From Roseiarcus sp. (GTDB taxonomy: Bacteria > Pseudomonadota > Alphaproteobacteria > Rhizobiales > Beijerinckiaceae), in assembly GCA_030153205.1 (NCBI GenBank), contig JASLHV010000143.1, forward strand, positions 1 to 9,237: a stretch of DNA of 9,237 bases. The letters run 5' to 3'. The position numbers and the translations under genes are program-made. Within the stretch, counting starts at the first letter, position 1. Each line of letters starts with the position of its first letter. A model generated the notes under the pieces. That model was not told where the DNA came from. It saw nothing but the letters and a program-made list of their open reading frames with translations, and did not search any database. Positions 1 through 5,640 of the stretch are shown one piece after another.

Positions 1-107
1 TCGACGCGCTCGACCTCGAGGCCGATGCGCGTCAGCGTCGCAACGATCGAGCCGAGCGAAGCCGAAGTGTCGAGATGATCCTTGAGCCAGGAGAGGGTGA
101 ATTTCAT
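1..107 (-). CDS. pheT: Phenylalanine-tRNA ligase beta subunit, N-terminal fragment
   Basis: Only the first 35 codons are in the window; the gene continues past the left edge. The minus-strand reading from the ATG at 107-105 begins MKFTLSWLKDHLDT and continues through a stretch ending RIGLEVERV. This is the usual start of bacterial PheT: the N-terminal block ahead of the tRNA-binding-like domain, with the GLEVE signature. PheT pairs with PheS as an (alpha-beta)2 enzyme that charges tRNA-Phe in the cytoplasm; the beta subunit carries editing and tRNA-binding domains. The start lies 15 bases after the stop of the HEPN-like gene, with AGGA directly against the ATG as a weak ribosome site, so translation is probably coupled to the upstream genes. 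Identity is firm despite the short length. Confidence 0.93.
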   Translation of the reverse strand, partial: MKFTLSWLKDHLDTSASLGSIVATLTRIGLEVERV

Positions 108-122
108 TCCTGTGTCCAGCCG

Positions 123-581
123 TTACGGTCGTTTTTTTACAAGTAAGCATGCAGCGCGTTCGAGACTCACGGCGTTGGGGAGCGCCTTAACGTCAGCGAT
201 CGCTGACTCGGCGGTGCTCACCAATGCTTCGGCATCCGACCTTCGTCTGAGCGTTGTCGCGGGATCGTAGTCCGCCGCATGCCGTGCGTCTTGCAATTGA
301 ATGAACGCTGCGGCGATGCGCCCGACGTTGGCGTGCAATTGTCTGACATCCTGTCGGTTGAATTCATCCTTCGCTCGCCCGTGTTCTAGACCGCGATAGA
401 TTCGACGCCATGCCTGAGAATCCCGCTTCGTCACCCCTATAAGATTATCGGCGCACAGCGTCGCGAGCGCATGGAACAACGCATAGTAAGCATCGCTGAC
501 CGCGCGACGCAGAAAAACCGATCGCACGCGCCTCGGAGCGTCTAAGCCAGCGCTGGCGCGTCTGAGGAGATCTTTCTCCAT
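123..581 (-). CDS. HEPN-like (UPF0332-type) small protein inside the pheS-pheT locus
   Basis: A 152-residue, mostly helical, basic protein. Residues 25-39 (RRAVSDAYYALFHAL) and 96-107 (LQDARHAADYDP) resemble the two conserved helices of HEPN-domain proteins of the UPF0332 type, whose usual signature is an AYYA-F-H stretch followed later by an R..ADY stretch. Some HEPN proteins are RNases or toxins using an R-x(4-6)-H motif. A spacing that fits is R60 to H67 (RIYRGLEH), but I cannot tell whether it is catalytic. The ATG at 581-579 overlaps by one base the TAA of the preceding 107-residue gene, and the TAA stop lies 15 bases before pheT. The protein is therefore probably made from the pheS-pheT transcript and coupled to its partner. 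Sampled base composition is lower in GC than in pheS. The C-terminal 25 residues match nothing I recognise. The CDS is well supported; a toxin role is only inference. Confidence 0.8.
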   Translation of the reverse strand: MEKDLLRRASAGLDAPRRVRSVFLRRAVSDAYYALFHALATLCADNLIGVTKRDSQAWRRIYRGLEHGRAKDEFNRQDVRQLHANVGRIAAAFIQLQDARHAADYDPATTLRRRSDAEALVSTAESAIADVKALPNAVSLERAACLLVKKRP

Positions 582-904
582 TATCTCGCAGCGGCTTTAC
601 GTCGTGTCTTTTTCGGCGGTGCGAAGTCGTCCATCACAGGTTTTCCGCCCGCGTACACATGCCGAACGTGAACAAATCGATTGTCGCCTTCCCGAGCCAA
701 TTCGTTCATCGCTTGGACGACCGCGTCCAAAAAGACCCTTGGCTGAAGCTTTGGCGCTCGAGGACGATATTGTGCGGTCGCTCGAATAATGGGGTCCCCA
801 TCATGATCGAACGCTCCCTCGACTTCCAACCGGACCAACCCGAAAGGCGTGAGCGCACGCGTCAGAATTGGTTCGACAATTTCTTTAGCTCGAATGTCAT
901 TCAT
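581..904 (-). CDS. Uncharacterised 107-residue partner of the HEPN-like protein
   Basis: I do not recognise a named family. The protein looks alpha/beta: an N-terminal helix (residues 1-18), a strand pair around LVRLEVEGAFDHDGDPII (about 23-40), a proline-rich turn, a helix (about 57-72), then a strand RFVHVRHVY and a lysine/arginine-rich tail. It lacks the GSxARG-type motif of the MNT nucleotidyltransferases that often accompany HEPN proteins, so this is not a standard MNT-HEPN module. Small proteins with a DHDGD-like strand do occur beside HEPN genes in alphaproteobacteria, as far as I recall, and could be antitoxins or structural partners; this is inference. It ends in TAA sharing one base with the next ATG, a tight coupling. 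It starts 41 bases after the pheS stop, and I see no strong ribosome site before its ATG. Confidence 0.75.
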   Translation of the reverse strand: MNDIRAKEIVEPILTRALTPFGLVRLEVEGAFDHDGDPIIRATAQYRPRAPKLQPRVFLDAVVQAMNELAREGDNRFVHVRHVYAGGKPVMDDFAPPKKTRRKAAAR

Positions 905-945
905 GTTTTCTAGCCCGTCTCAACCGCGGACAGAGCGCCTCCATG

Positions 946-2028
946 CTATCCGCTCAAACCTCCCGCCAGCGTCGGCAAGTCCAACGGCCTGAAGCCGTAA
1001 TGGTCCAGCCAGCGTACGTCCGCCTCGAAGAAATCACGCAAATCCGGCAGGCCGTATTTCAACATGGCTATACGATCGATGCCCATGCCCCAGGCGTAGC
1101 CCTGCCACACATCGGGATCGAGGCCACAATTGCGCAAGACATTGGCGTGGACCATGCCGCAGCCGAGAATCTCGAGCCAATCCTCGCCTTCGCCAAAGCG
1201 AATTTCGCCCCCGGACCGCCGGCATTGAATATCCACTTCCACGGAAGGCGACGTGAAAGGGAAAAAGCTCGGACGAAACCGCATGGCGATCTTCGGAACT
1301 TCGAAGAACGCCTTGCAGAATTCCTCCAGCACCCATTTGAGCTGGCCGAGATTGGCGGTCTTGTCGATCACCAAGCCTTCGACCTGATGGAACATCGGCG
1401 TATGGGTCTGGTCGAAGTCCGTACGGTACGTCCGGCCCGGGCAGATCACACGAATCGGCGGCTGTTGCGCCAGCATGGTGCGCACTTGCACAGGGCTCGT
1501 ATGGGTGCGCAGGAGCTTGCGTTCGCCCTTCTCGTCCGGCGCGAAGAAGAACGTATCGTGCATGTCGCGCGCCGGATGGCCGGGCGGAAAGTTGAGCTTG
1601 GTGAAATTGTAGTCGTCGCTCTCGATGTCCGGCCCTTCCGCGACCGAGAAGCCCATATCGGCGAAAATCGCGGTCAGTTCGTCGGTGACTTGCGTGATCG
1701 GATGGATGCGGCCGGTTTCCAGGCCCCTGACGCGCGACGGCAACGTTACGTCAACCGCCTCGGCAGCGAGTTGGGCTTCGCGCGCCACAGCTTTGAGCGC
1801 GGCCTTGCGCAGCGCCAAAGCCGCGCTCACCTTGTCCTTCAGCCCATTGATCGCGGCGCCTTGAACCTTGCGCTCTTCCGGCGTCATTTTGCCGAGGCTC
1901 GCCAGCAAGGCGGAAATCGCCCCTTTCTTGCCGAGCGCGCCGACCCTGACCGCTTCGAGCGCGGCCTCGTCGGCCGCCCCATCGATGGCGACGAGGATCT
2001 GCGATTCAAGTTTGAGAAGATCAGTCAT
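946..2028 (-). CDS. pheS: Phenylalanine-tRNA ligase alpha subunit
   Basis: This is the catalytic subunit of the cytoplasmic (alpha-beta)2 enzyme that joins phenylalanine to tRNA-Phe. At 360 residues it has the expected alphaproteobacterial length. The N-terminal ~90 residues are the helical coiled-coil arm that contacts tRNA. The class II aminoacyl-tRNA synthetase core follows: RTHTSPVQ (174-181), FHQVEG (213-218), the active-site stretch FRPSFFPFTSPSVEVD (251-266), GCGMVH (289-294) and motif 3 GMGIDR (314-319). The start is the first ATG that gives the family N-terminus; only a weak ribosome site is seen. The gene lies 124 bases downstream of rplT on the same strand, beyond a terminator, so it may have its own promoter, which I could not fix. 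I saw no phenylalanine-rich leader peptide of the enterobacterial pheM kind. Downstream come the HEPN pair and then pheT. Confidence 0.97.
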   Translation of the reverse strand: MTDLLKLESQILVAIDGAADEAALEAVRVGALGKKGAISALLASLGKMTPEERKVQGAAINGLKDKVSAALALRKAALKAVAREAQLAAEAVDVTLPSRVRGLETGRIHPITQVTDELTAIFADMGFSVAEGPDIESDDYNFTKLNFPPGHPARDMHDTFFFAPDEKGERKLLRTHTSPVQVRTMLAQQPPIRVICPGRTYRTDFDQTHTPMFHQVEGLVIDKTANLGQLKWVLEEFCKAFFEVPKIAMRFRPSFFPFTSPSVEVDIQCRRSGGEIRFGEGEDWLEILGCGMVHANVLRNCGLDPDVWQGYAWGMGIDRIAMLKYGLPDLRDFFEADVRWLDHYGFRPLDLPTLAGGLSG

Positions 2029-2101
2029 GGGGATTTAAGCATCTGGCGGGCGACTATTCTCACGCGATCAATGGCTTGTCGAGATTGCATATCCGGGACG
2101 A

Positions 2102-2129
2102 AAAAGCCCGCCTGAGAAGGCGGGCTTTT
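2102..2129 (-). terminator. Intrinsic terminator after rplT
   Basis: A 7-bp perfect GC stem (GCCCGCC, 2106-2112, against GGCGGGC, 2119-2125) encloses a 6-base loop. It is flanked by A5 on one side and T4 on the other, so on the minus strand the stem is followed by five T residues. It starts about 24 bases beyond the rplT stop, which suits termination of rpmI-rplT transcripts. The A/T flanks make it potentially bidirectional, but no plus-strand gene ends here. It also separates rplT from pheS, so any read-through into pheS would pass it. Confidence 0.85.
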
Positions 2130-2152
2130 CATCGAGACGCAGGGCCTCTTCG

Positions 2153-2518
2153 TCAAGCCGCCTTGGGCAGATGGCCCTTGGCCTGTTCGACAATGGCCGC
2201 AAAAGCGGCCGGCTCGTGAATGGCGAGTTCCGACAGCACTTTGCGATCGACTTCGATTCCGGCCGTGGTCAGGGCCGAGATGAAGCGGCTATAGGTGAGG
2301 CCATGCTCGCGCACGGCGGCGTTGATGCGCTGAATCCACAGCGCCCGGAACTCGCGCTTGCGGTTCTTGCGGTCACGATAGGCGTATTGCATCGCCTTTT
2401 CGACCGCCTGCTTGGCGACTCTGATCGTGTTCTTGCGCCGGCCGAAATAGCCCTTGGCGGCGCGTAAGGTTTTCTTGTGCTTGGCGTGGGCGGTTACGCC
2501 GCGTTTAACGCGTGACAT
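2153..2518 (-). CDS. rplT: 50S ribosomal protein L20
   Basis: A 121-residue, very basic protein beginning MSRVKRGVTAHAKHKK, with the conserved AAKGYFGRRKN and YAYRDRKNRKREFRALWIQRINAA blocks, and a C-terminal globular domain including LSELAIHEPAAFAAIV. L20 is an early 23S rRNA-binding assembly protein of the large subunit. In enterobacteria and Bacillus it also represses its own operon by binding a folded leader RNA. The start is fixed by a good ribosome site (GAGGAGAT) about 4 bases before the ATG. It follows rpmI after 34 bases in the usual L35-L20 order. infC, which often comes before these two genes, is not adjacent here. Confidence 0.98.
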   Translation of the reverse strand: MSRVKRGVTAHAKHKKTLRAAKGYFGRRKNTIRVAKQAVEKAMQYAYRDRKNRKREFRALWIQRINAAVREHGLTYSRFISALTTAGIEVDRKVLSELAIHEPAAFAAIVEQAKGHLPKAA

Positions 2519-2552
2519 CTCGATCTCCTCGGAAACTTATGGAAGGCAGCGG

Positions 2553-2753
2553 TCAGCCGTTGGGCAGAAAGTATTTCTTGACCTTCTCGCCGTCGGTCTT
2601 GAACAGAACAGACGTGCCGCGCAGATTGCGGATCTGCTTGTTGGTTCGCCTGATCATCATGTGCCGCTTACCGCTCTGGGCGTAGATGACTTTGCCAGTT
2701 CCGGTGATCTTGAAGCGCTTTTTCGCGCCCGACTTGGTCTTCAGCTTGGGCAT
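2553..2753 (-). CDS. rpmI: 50S ribosomal protein L35
   Basis: A 66-residue basic protein starting MPKLKTKSGAKKRFKITGTG and ending KVKKYFLPNG, with the family's RHMMIRRTNKQIRNLRG block in the middle. The length matches L35 (about 64-67). The in-frame reading extends 11 codons further upstream to an ATG at 2786, but those residues are not L35-like. The 2753 start is preceded by a strong ribosome site (GAGGAGAG ending 4 bases before the ATG), so it is preferred. It is the first gene of an rpmI-rplT operon read from the promoter at 2877-2905, with a folded leader in between. Confidence 0.97.
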   Translation of the reverse strand: MPKLKTKSGAKKRFKITGTGKVIYAQSGKRHMMIRRTNKQIRNLRGTSVLFKTDGEKVKKYFLPNG

Positions 2754-2765
2754 TTGGCTCTCCTC

Positions 2766-2781
2766 GAGGGGTTGACCCCTC
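2766..2781 (-). promoter_or_regulatory. Hairpin directly upstream of the rpmI ribosome site
   Basis: A perfect 6-bp inverted repeat (GAGGGG at 2766-2771 and CCCCTC at 2776-2781) has a 4-base loop, reading UCAA in the minus-strand RNA. It abuts the Shine-Dalgarno GAGGAG of rpmI. A hairpin touching the ribosome site is the arrangement expected for translational control, such as feedback by L20, but no binding has been shown here. The repeat itself is certain; its role is inferred. Confidence 0.5.
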
Positions 2782-2826
2782 TTCATCTGCGGACGCTACA
2801 AGCGCCCGTTCGCATCGGCATGAGCG

Positions 2827-2867
2827 AAAAGAACCGCCACGGCAGCCCTTACCTGGCCGGGCGGTTC
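2827..2867 (-). promoter_or_regulatory. Terminator-like hairpin (possible attenuator) in the rpmI leader
   Basis: In the minus-strand RNA, GAACCGCC (2867-2860) pairs with GGCGGTTC (2838-2831). The stem continues inward with CGGC/GCCG past one bulged base, giving 12 bp around a 12-base loop. Four T residues follow at once (2830-2827). It lies inside the predicted 5' leader of rpmI, just after the predicted transcription start, so it could end transcription early. L20-responsive leaders with attenuators are known in Bacillus; this alphaproteobacterial case is inferred from structure alone. The T tract is short (4), so termination may be weak, and the fold could serve another purpose. Confidence 0.5.
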
Positions 2868-2876
2868 GAAGGCGCG

Positions 2877-2905
2877 TCTATAGGGGCAAGTCGGCAAAGA
2901 CGCAA
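2877..2905 (-). promoter_or_regulatory. Probable sigma-70-type promoter of rpmI-rplT
   Basis: On the minus strand, TTGCGT (2905-2900) and TATAGA (2882-2877) are separated by exactly 17 bases, close to the housekeeping consensus. Transcription would begin near 2870, giving a leader of about 115 bases before the rpmI ATG. No other good pair was seen nearer to rpmI. Confidence 0.6.
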
Positions 2906-3060
2906 GAAGTCCGGCAAACAAAGACCGCCCGATTGCGTCGATTAAACCCTCTAGGCAATTACTGCGCCGACGAATAATCGGCGAAAAAGGCCACTCCTCT
3001 GTCGGCGGCGAACGAGCGCATATGACCGCCGTCGCTAACCCGTTGTTTCATTAAAAGAAT

Positions 3061-3089
3061 TTGACATATTATCTTTCATCGCAAAAATT
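3061..3089 (+). promoter_or_regulatory. Candidate promoter of the heme/PAS/GGDEF/EAL gene
   Basis: An exact TTGACA lies at 3061-3066 in an AT-rich patch, and 17 bases later comes AAAATT (3084-3089), a poor -10. An alternative reading uses TTGTTT (3043-3048), an 18-base spacer and TATTAT (3067-3072) as a good -10. Either would start transcription 50-65 bases before the coding region. The choice between them cannot be made by eye. Confidence 0.35.
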
Positions 3090-3139
3090 TCGGCGGCGGT
3101 CCCTGTCGCGCAACGACTACTTAAGCCATTTCGGTCATC

Positions 3140-5602
3140 GTGACGGCAAGCTTTACAGCGTTGTCGTGCATGCGTTTTTCCACTGCGGCTAGGCGTCTTT
3201 TTGCGTCGAGATCAGGCATTGGCCTGATGCTTTACTTGGCGCTTTGCGCTTTCTTGGCGGCGGCGGTCGGTTTCGGTTTTTATTATTCAAGCCTTGCCTG
3301 GTTCAAAGAACATAAGAGCCAGGAAGAAGTGACGACACTGCGCCTCGTCGATACTTTTGTCGCCAATTATTCGTCCTTGCGGAAACAATTCGGCGCCGAC
3401 GCGCCGGTTCCCGCGACCTTCCGCGCCCATGCGATCGACGCTTTCAACGCCAAGAACGGCGCGGGCGAAAGCTTCCGCGTCCGCGCGGTCGGCCGCGCCG
3501 GGCGGGAGATTGTCACGCCCCCGTCCGACGCTGAAATGGCGCAAGCGATCGAGCGTTTTGCACGTTCGCCAGAACCGAAGCCCGAATCTGGCTTGATGAC
3601 CGTCGACGGAAGATTGATCTTCCGAACGCTCTATCCCTCACTCGCCAGCGAACAAAGCTGCGTCGACTGCCACAACAAGTTGCAGCCGAACCAGAATTGG
3701 CGTCTCAACGATGTAGTCGGCGCCTTCGCCGTCGACACGCCGGCCGACGGTTTTCTTCACGCGATCTTTTTGCAAAGCATCGGCGCCGGCTTCGCCCTGT
3801 TTCTCGCCTTGATGACGGTTGGCGTTATTTTTGCTGTCTTGAACTTGCGCCATTCCATGGAGCGGGAAGCCGCGACTTCTGAGGTCGGCCGCGCCAAGAC
3901 GTTCCTCGATACGATCATCGAAAACATGCCGCTCCTGGTCACGGTGAAGGAAATGCCGGAGCAGCGCTACACTTTGGTCAACCGCGCCGCCGCGGCCATC
4001 TTCGAGTTCCCGCGCGAAGACGTCCTGGGTAAACGGACGCATGACATTCTCCCCAAACCGCTTGCTGATATGCTCGTCGCGAAAGACGACGAAGCGATGA
4101 AGCATGAAGGCGCCCCGGAAGTCTTCGAGCATCGCGTCACGAACAATCGTCTCGGCGAACGCGTGATGACGACGCGAAAGGTCCCCATCGCCGGCCAAAA
4201 CGGCGGCGCGTCGTACCTCCTATCGATTTCGGAAGACATTACGGAGCGAAAGCGCGCGGAGGAGCAGGTCGTCTATCTTGCTCGTCACGACGCTTTGACC
4301 GCCTTGCCGAATCGCGTCGCCTTCCTCGATCAACTCGAGACGACGGTTTCTGGCGCCGGTGAGTCGCCGTTCGCTGCGCTTTGCCTTAATCTCGATCGCT
4401 TCAAGGAGATCAACGATCTTTTCGGCCACGCTGCCGGCGACGCGGTGTTGCGCGAATGCGCTCGCCGGCTGCAACTCCCCGACGGCCGTGTCGTGATCGC
4501 CCGGGTTGGCGGCGACGAATTCGGCGCCATTTTGCCGGAAGGTGAAATGCCCCGCGCGGCCGAGACGCTCGCCGGAAAGTTCATGGCTTGCTTCGACAAT
4601 CCTTTCATCATCGACGGCGAGCCGGTGCAAATCCGCGCCAGTATCGGCGTCGCCGTCTATCCCACCGACGGTTCCGATGCGACAACCTTGCTCGCCAACG
4701 CGGACGCGGCGCTCGACCGCGCCAAGGAATATCGTGGCGTGGTGCGATTCTTCTCGACAGAAATGGATGAGCGCCAACGCAGACGTCGCGCCTTGCAGCA
4801 CGAGCTCGGCTCCGCGCTCGCCAAGAACGAATTGCTCTTACATTATCAGCCGCTCGCGCTGATCAATGGCGAGATCATGGGCTTCGAGGCTCTGATGCGC
4901 TGGCGGCGCGAATCGGGCGATTTCATATCGCCTGGAGAATTCATCCCGCTCGCCGAAGAAAACGGTCTGATCCTTGAGATCGGCGAATGGGGTCTCCGGA
5001 AAGCTTGTCAGGAAGCGGCGTCTTGGGCGGCGCCGTTGCGGATCGCGGTCAATCTGTCGCCAGTCCAGTTCCGGCACGGCGACTTGCCCGGCATGGTTCA
5101 CGCCGCGCTGCTCGAAAGCGGCCTATCGCCGGACCGCCTCGAAATCGAAATCACCGAGGGCGTGTTGCTCGGCGATTCTTCGCGGGCGCTGTCAATCCTA
5201 CGCCGGCTCAAAGCGCTCGGCGTACGCATATCCATGGACGATTTCGGCACCGGCTATTCATCCCTTTCCTACTTGCAATCCTTCCCCTTCGACAAGATCA
5301 AGATCGATCGCGCTTTCATCTCAAATCTCGAAGGCAATAATCAATCGGCCGCCATTGTCACGGCGATGATTGGTCTGGCGCGCGGCCTTGGCCTGCCGGT
5401 GCTTGCCGAAGGCGTCGAAACCGAGAAGCAATTAGCCTTCCTCGCCAATGAATATTGCGACGAGGTGCAAGGCTATCTGATCGGCAAGCCGCGACCGATC
5501 GAAGATTATGCGGCGCTCCTGACCGTTCTTCCGGAGCAGCTTCGTCGCATGGGCGAGCGGATGGGCGCGACGCCAGGACGGCCGCGCGCGGCTTTAGGCT
5601 AG
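3140..5602 (+). CDS. Membrane heme-sensor (DUF3365-like)/PAS/GGDEF/EAL c-di-GMP protein
   Basis: An 820-residue, two-pass inner-membrane signalling protein. TM1 is about 27-49. A periplasmic domain of about 160 residues carries C174-V-D-C177-H178, the CxxCH c-type heme motif, followed by WRLNDVVGAFAV as in DUF3365/Tll0287-like sensors. TM2 is about 209-236, PAS about 254-370, GGDEF about 378-540 and EAL about 560-805. The GGDEF motif is intact (457-461), with D419 in LDRFKEIND and GHAAGD, but no RxxD inhibitory site precedes it. The EAL domain keeps EAL (583-585), NLSPVQ, EIEITEG, DDFGTG (700-705), KIKID, EGVE (757-760) and VQGYLIGKP, so it should be able to hydrolyse c-di-GMP. Which activity dominates is unknown. 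The start is uncertain: GTG at 3140 or ATG at 3170 (residue 11), and neither has a clear ribosome site. It likely links periplasmic redox or gas state to c-di-GMP level. Confidence 0.92.
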   Translation: MTASFTALSCMRFSTAARRLFASRSGIGLMLYLALCAFLAAAVGFGFYYSSLAWFKEHKSQEEVTTLRLVDTFVANYSSLRKQFGADAPVPATFRAHAIDAFNAKNGAGESFRVRAVGRAGREIVTPPSDAEMAQAIERFARSPEPKPESGLMTVDGRLIFRTLYPSLASEQSCVDCHNKLQPNQNWRLNDVVGAFAVDTPADGFLHAIFLQSIGAGFALFLALMTVGVIFAVLNLRHSMEREAATSEVGRAKTFLDTIIENMPLLVTVKEMPEQRYTLVNRAAAAIFEFPREDVLGKRTHDILPKPLADMLVAKDDEAMKHEGAPEVFEHRVTNNRLGERVMTTRKVPIAGQNGGASYLLSISEDITERKRAEEQVVYLARHDALTALPNRVAFLDQLETTVSGAGESPFAALCLNLDRFKEINDLFGHAAGDAVLRECARRLQLPDGRVVIARVGGDEFGAILPEGEMPRAAETLAGKFMACFDNPFIIDGEPVQIRASIGVAVYPTDGSDATTLLANADAALDRAKEYRGVVRFFSTEMDERQRRRRALQHELGSALAKNELLLHYQPLALINGEIMGFEALMRWRRESGDFISPGEFIPLAEENGLILEIGEWGLRKACQEAASWAAPLRIAVNLSPVQFRHGDLPGMVHAALLESGLSPDRLEIEITEGVLLGDSSRALSILRRLKALGVRISMDDFGTGYSSLSYLQSFPFDKIKIDRAFISNLEGNNQSAAIVTAMIGLARGLGLPVLAEGVETEKQLAFLANEYCDEVQGYLIGKPRPIEDYAALLTVLPEQLRRMGERMGATPGRPRAALG

Positions 5603-5640
5603 CCAGAAACCGCCGCGCAGCAAATGTTTATCGCCTCAGT

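Larger units (their letters stand above)
2754..3139. other. Divergent intergenic region between rpmI and the GGDEF-EAL gene
   Basis: 386 bases with no supported gene. From left to right it holds the rpmI ribosome site and adjoining hairpin, the terminator-like leader hairpin, the rpmI promoter, a 6-bp inverted repeat CGCCGA/TCGGCG (2965-2970 and 2978-2983) of unknown role, and an AT-rich block (about 3043-3090) that probably carries the promoter of the rightward gene. The open readings that cross it look like chance frames and resemble no protein. Confidence 0.7.

Noticed and set aside
2025..2090. 21-codon minus-strand reading whose TGA overlaps the pheS ATG; possible leader peptide
   Set aside because: It contains no phenylalanine codons, has no ribosome site and has no attenuator after it, so it does not resemble a pheM-type leader. 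Probably chance.
2029..2100. Promoter for pheS (TCGACA at 2082-2077 followed by GAATAG)
   Set aside because: The -35 is acceptable but the -10 is poor (2 of 6 bases), so it is not listed as a feature.
943..2115. 390-codon open reading on the plus strand across pheS
   Set aside because: It is the antisense mirror of pheS, which has full family motifs. The plus-strand translation is arginine/histidine-rich and matches no family.
2787..2821. Short reading (about 12 codons) in the rpmI leader, overlapping the in-frame upstream ATG at 2786
   Set aside because: No ribosome site, and the extended L35 start it would couple to is not family-like.
2857..2872. GGTTCGAA-like stretch resembling a tRNA T-loop
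   Set aside because: It is one arm of the leader hairpin; no acceptor, D or anticodon arms can be drawn around it.
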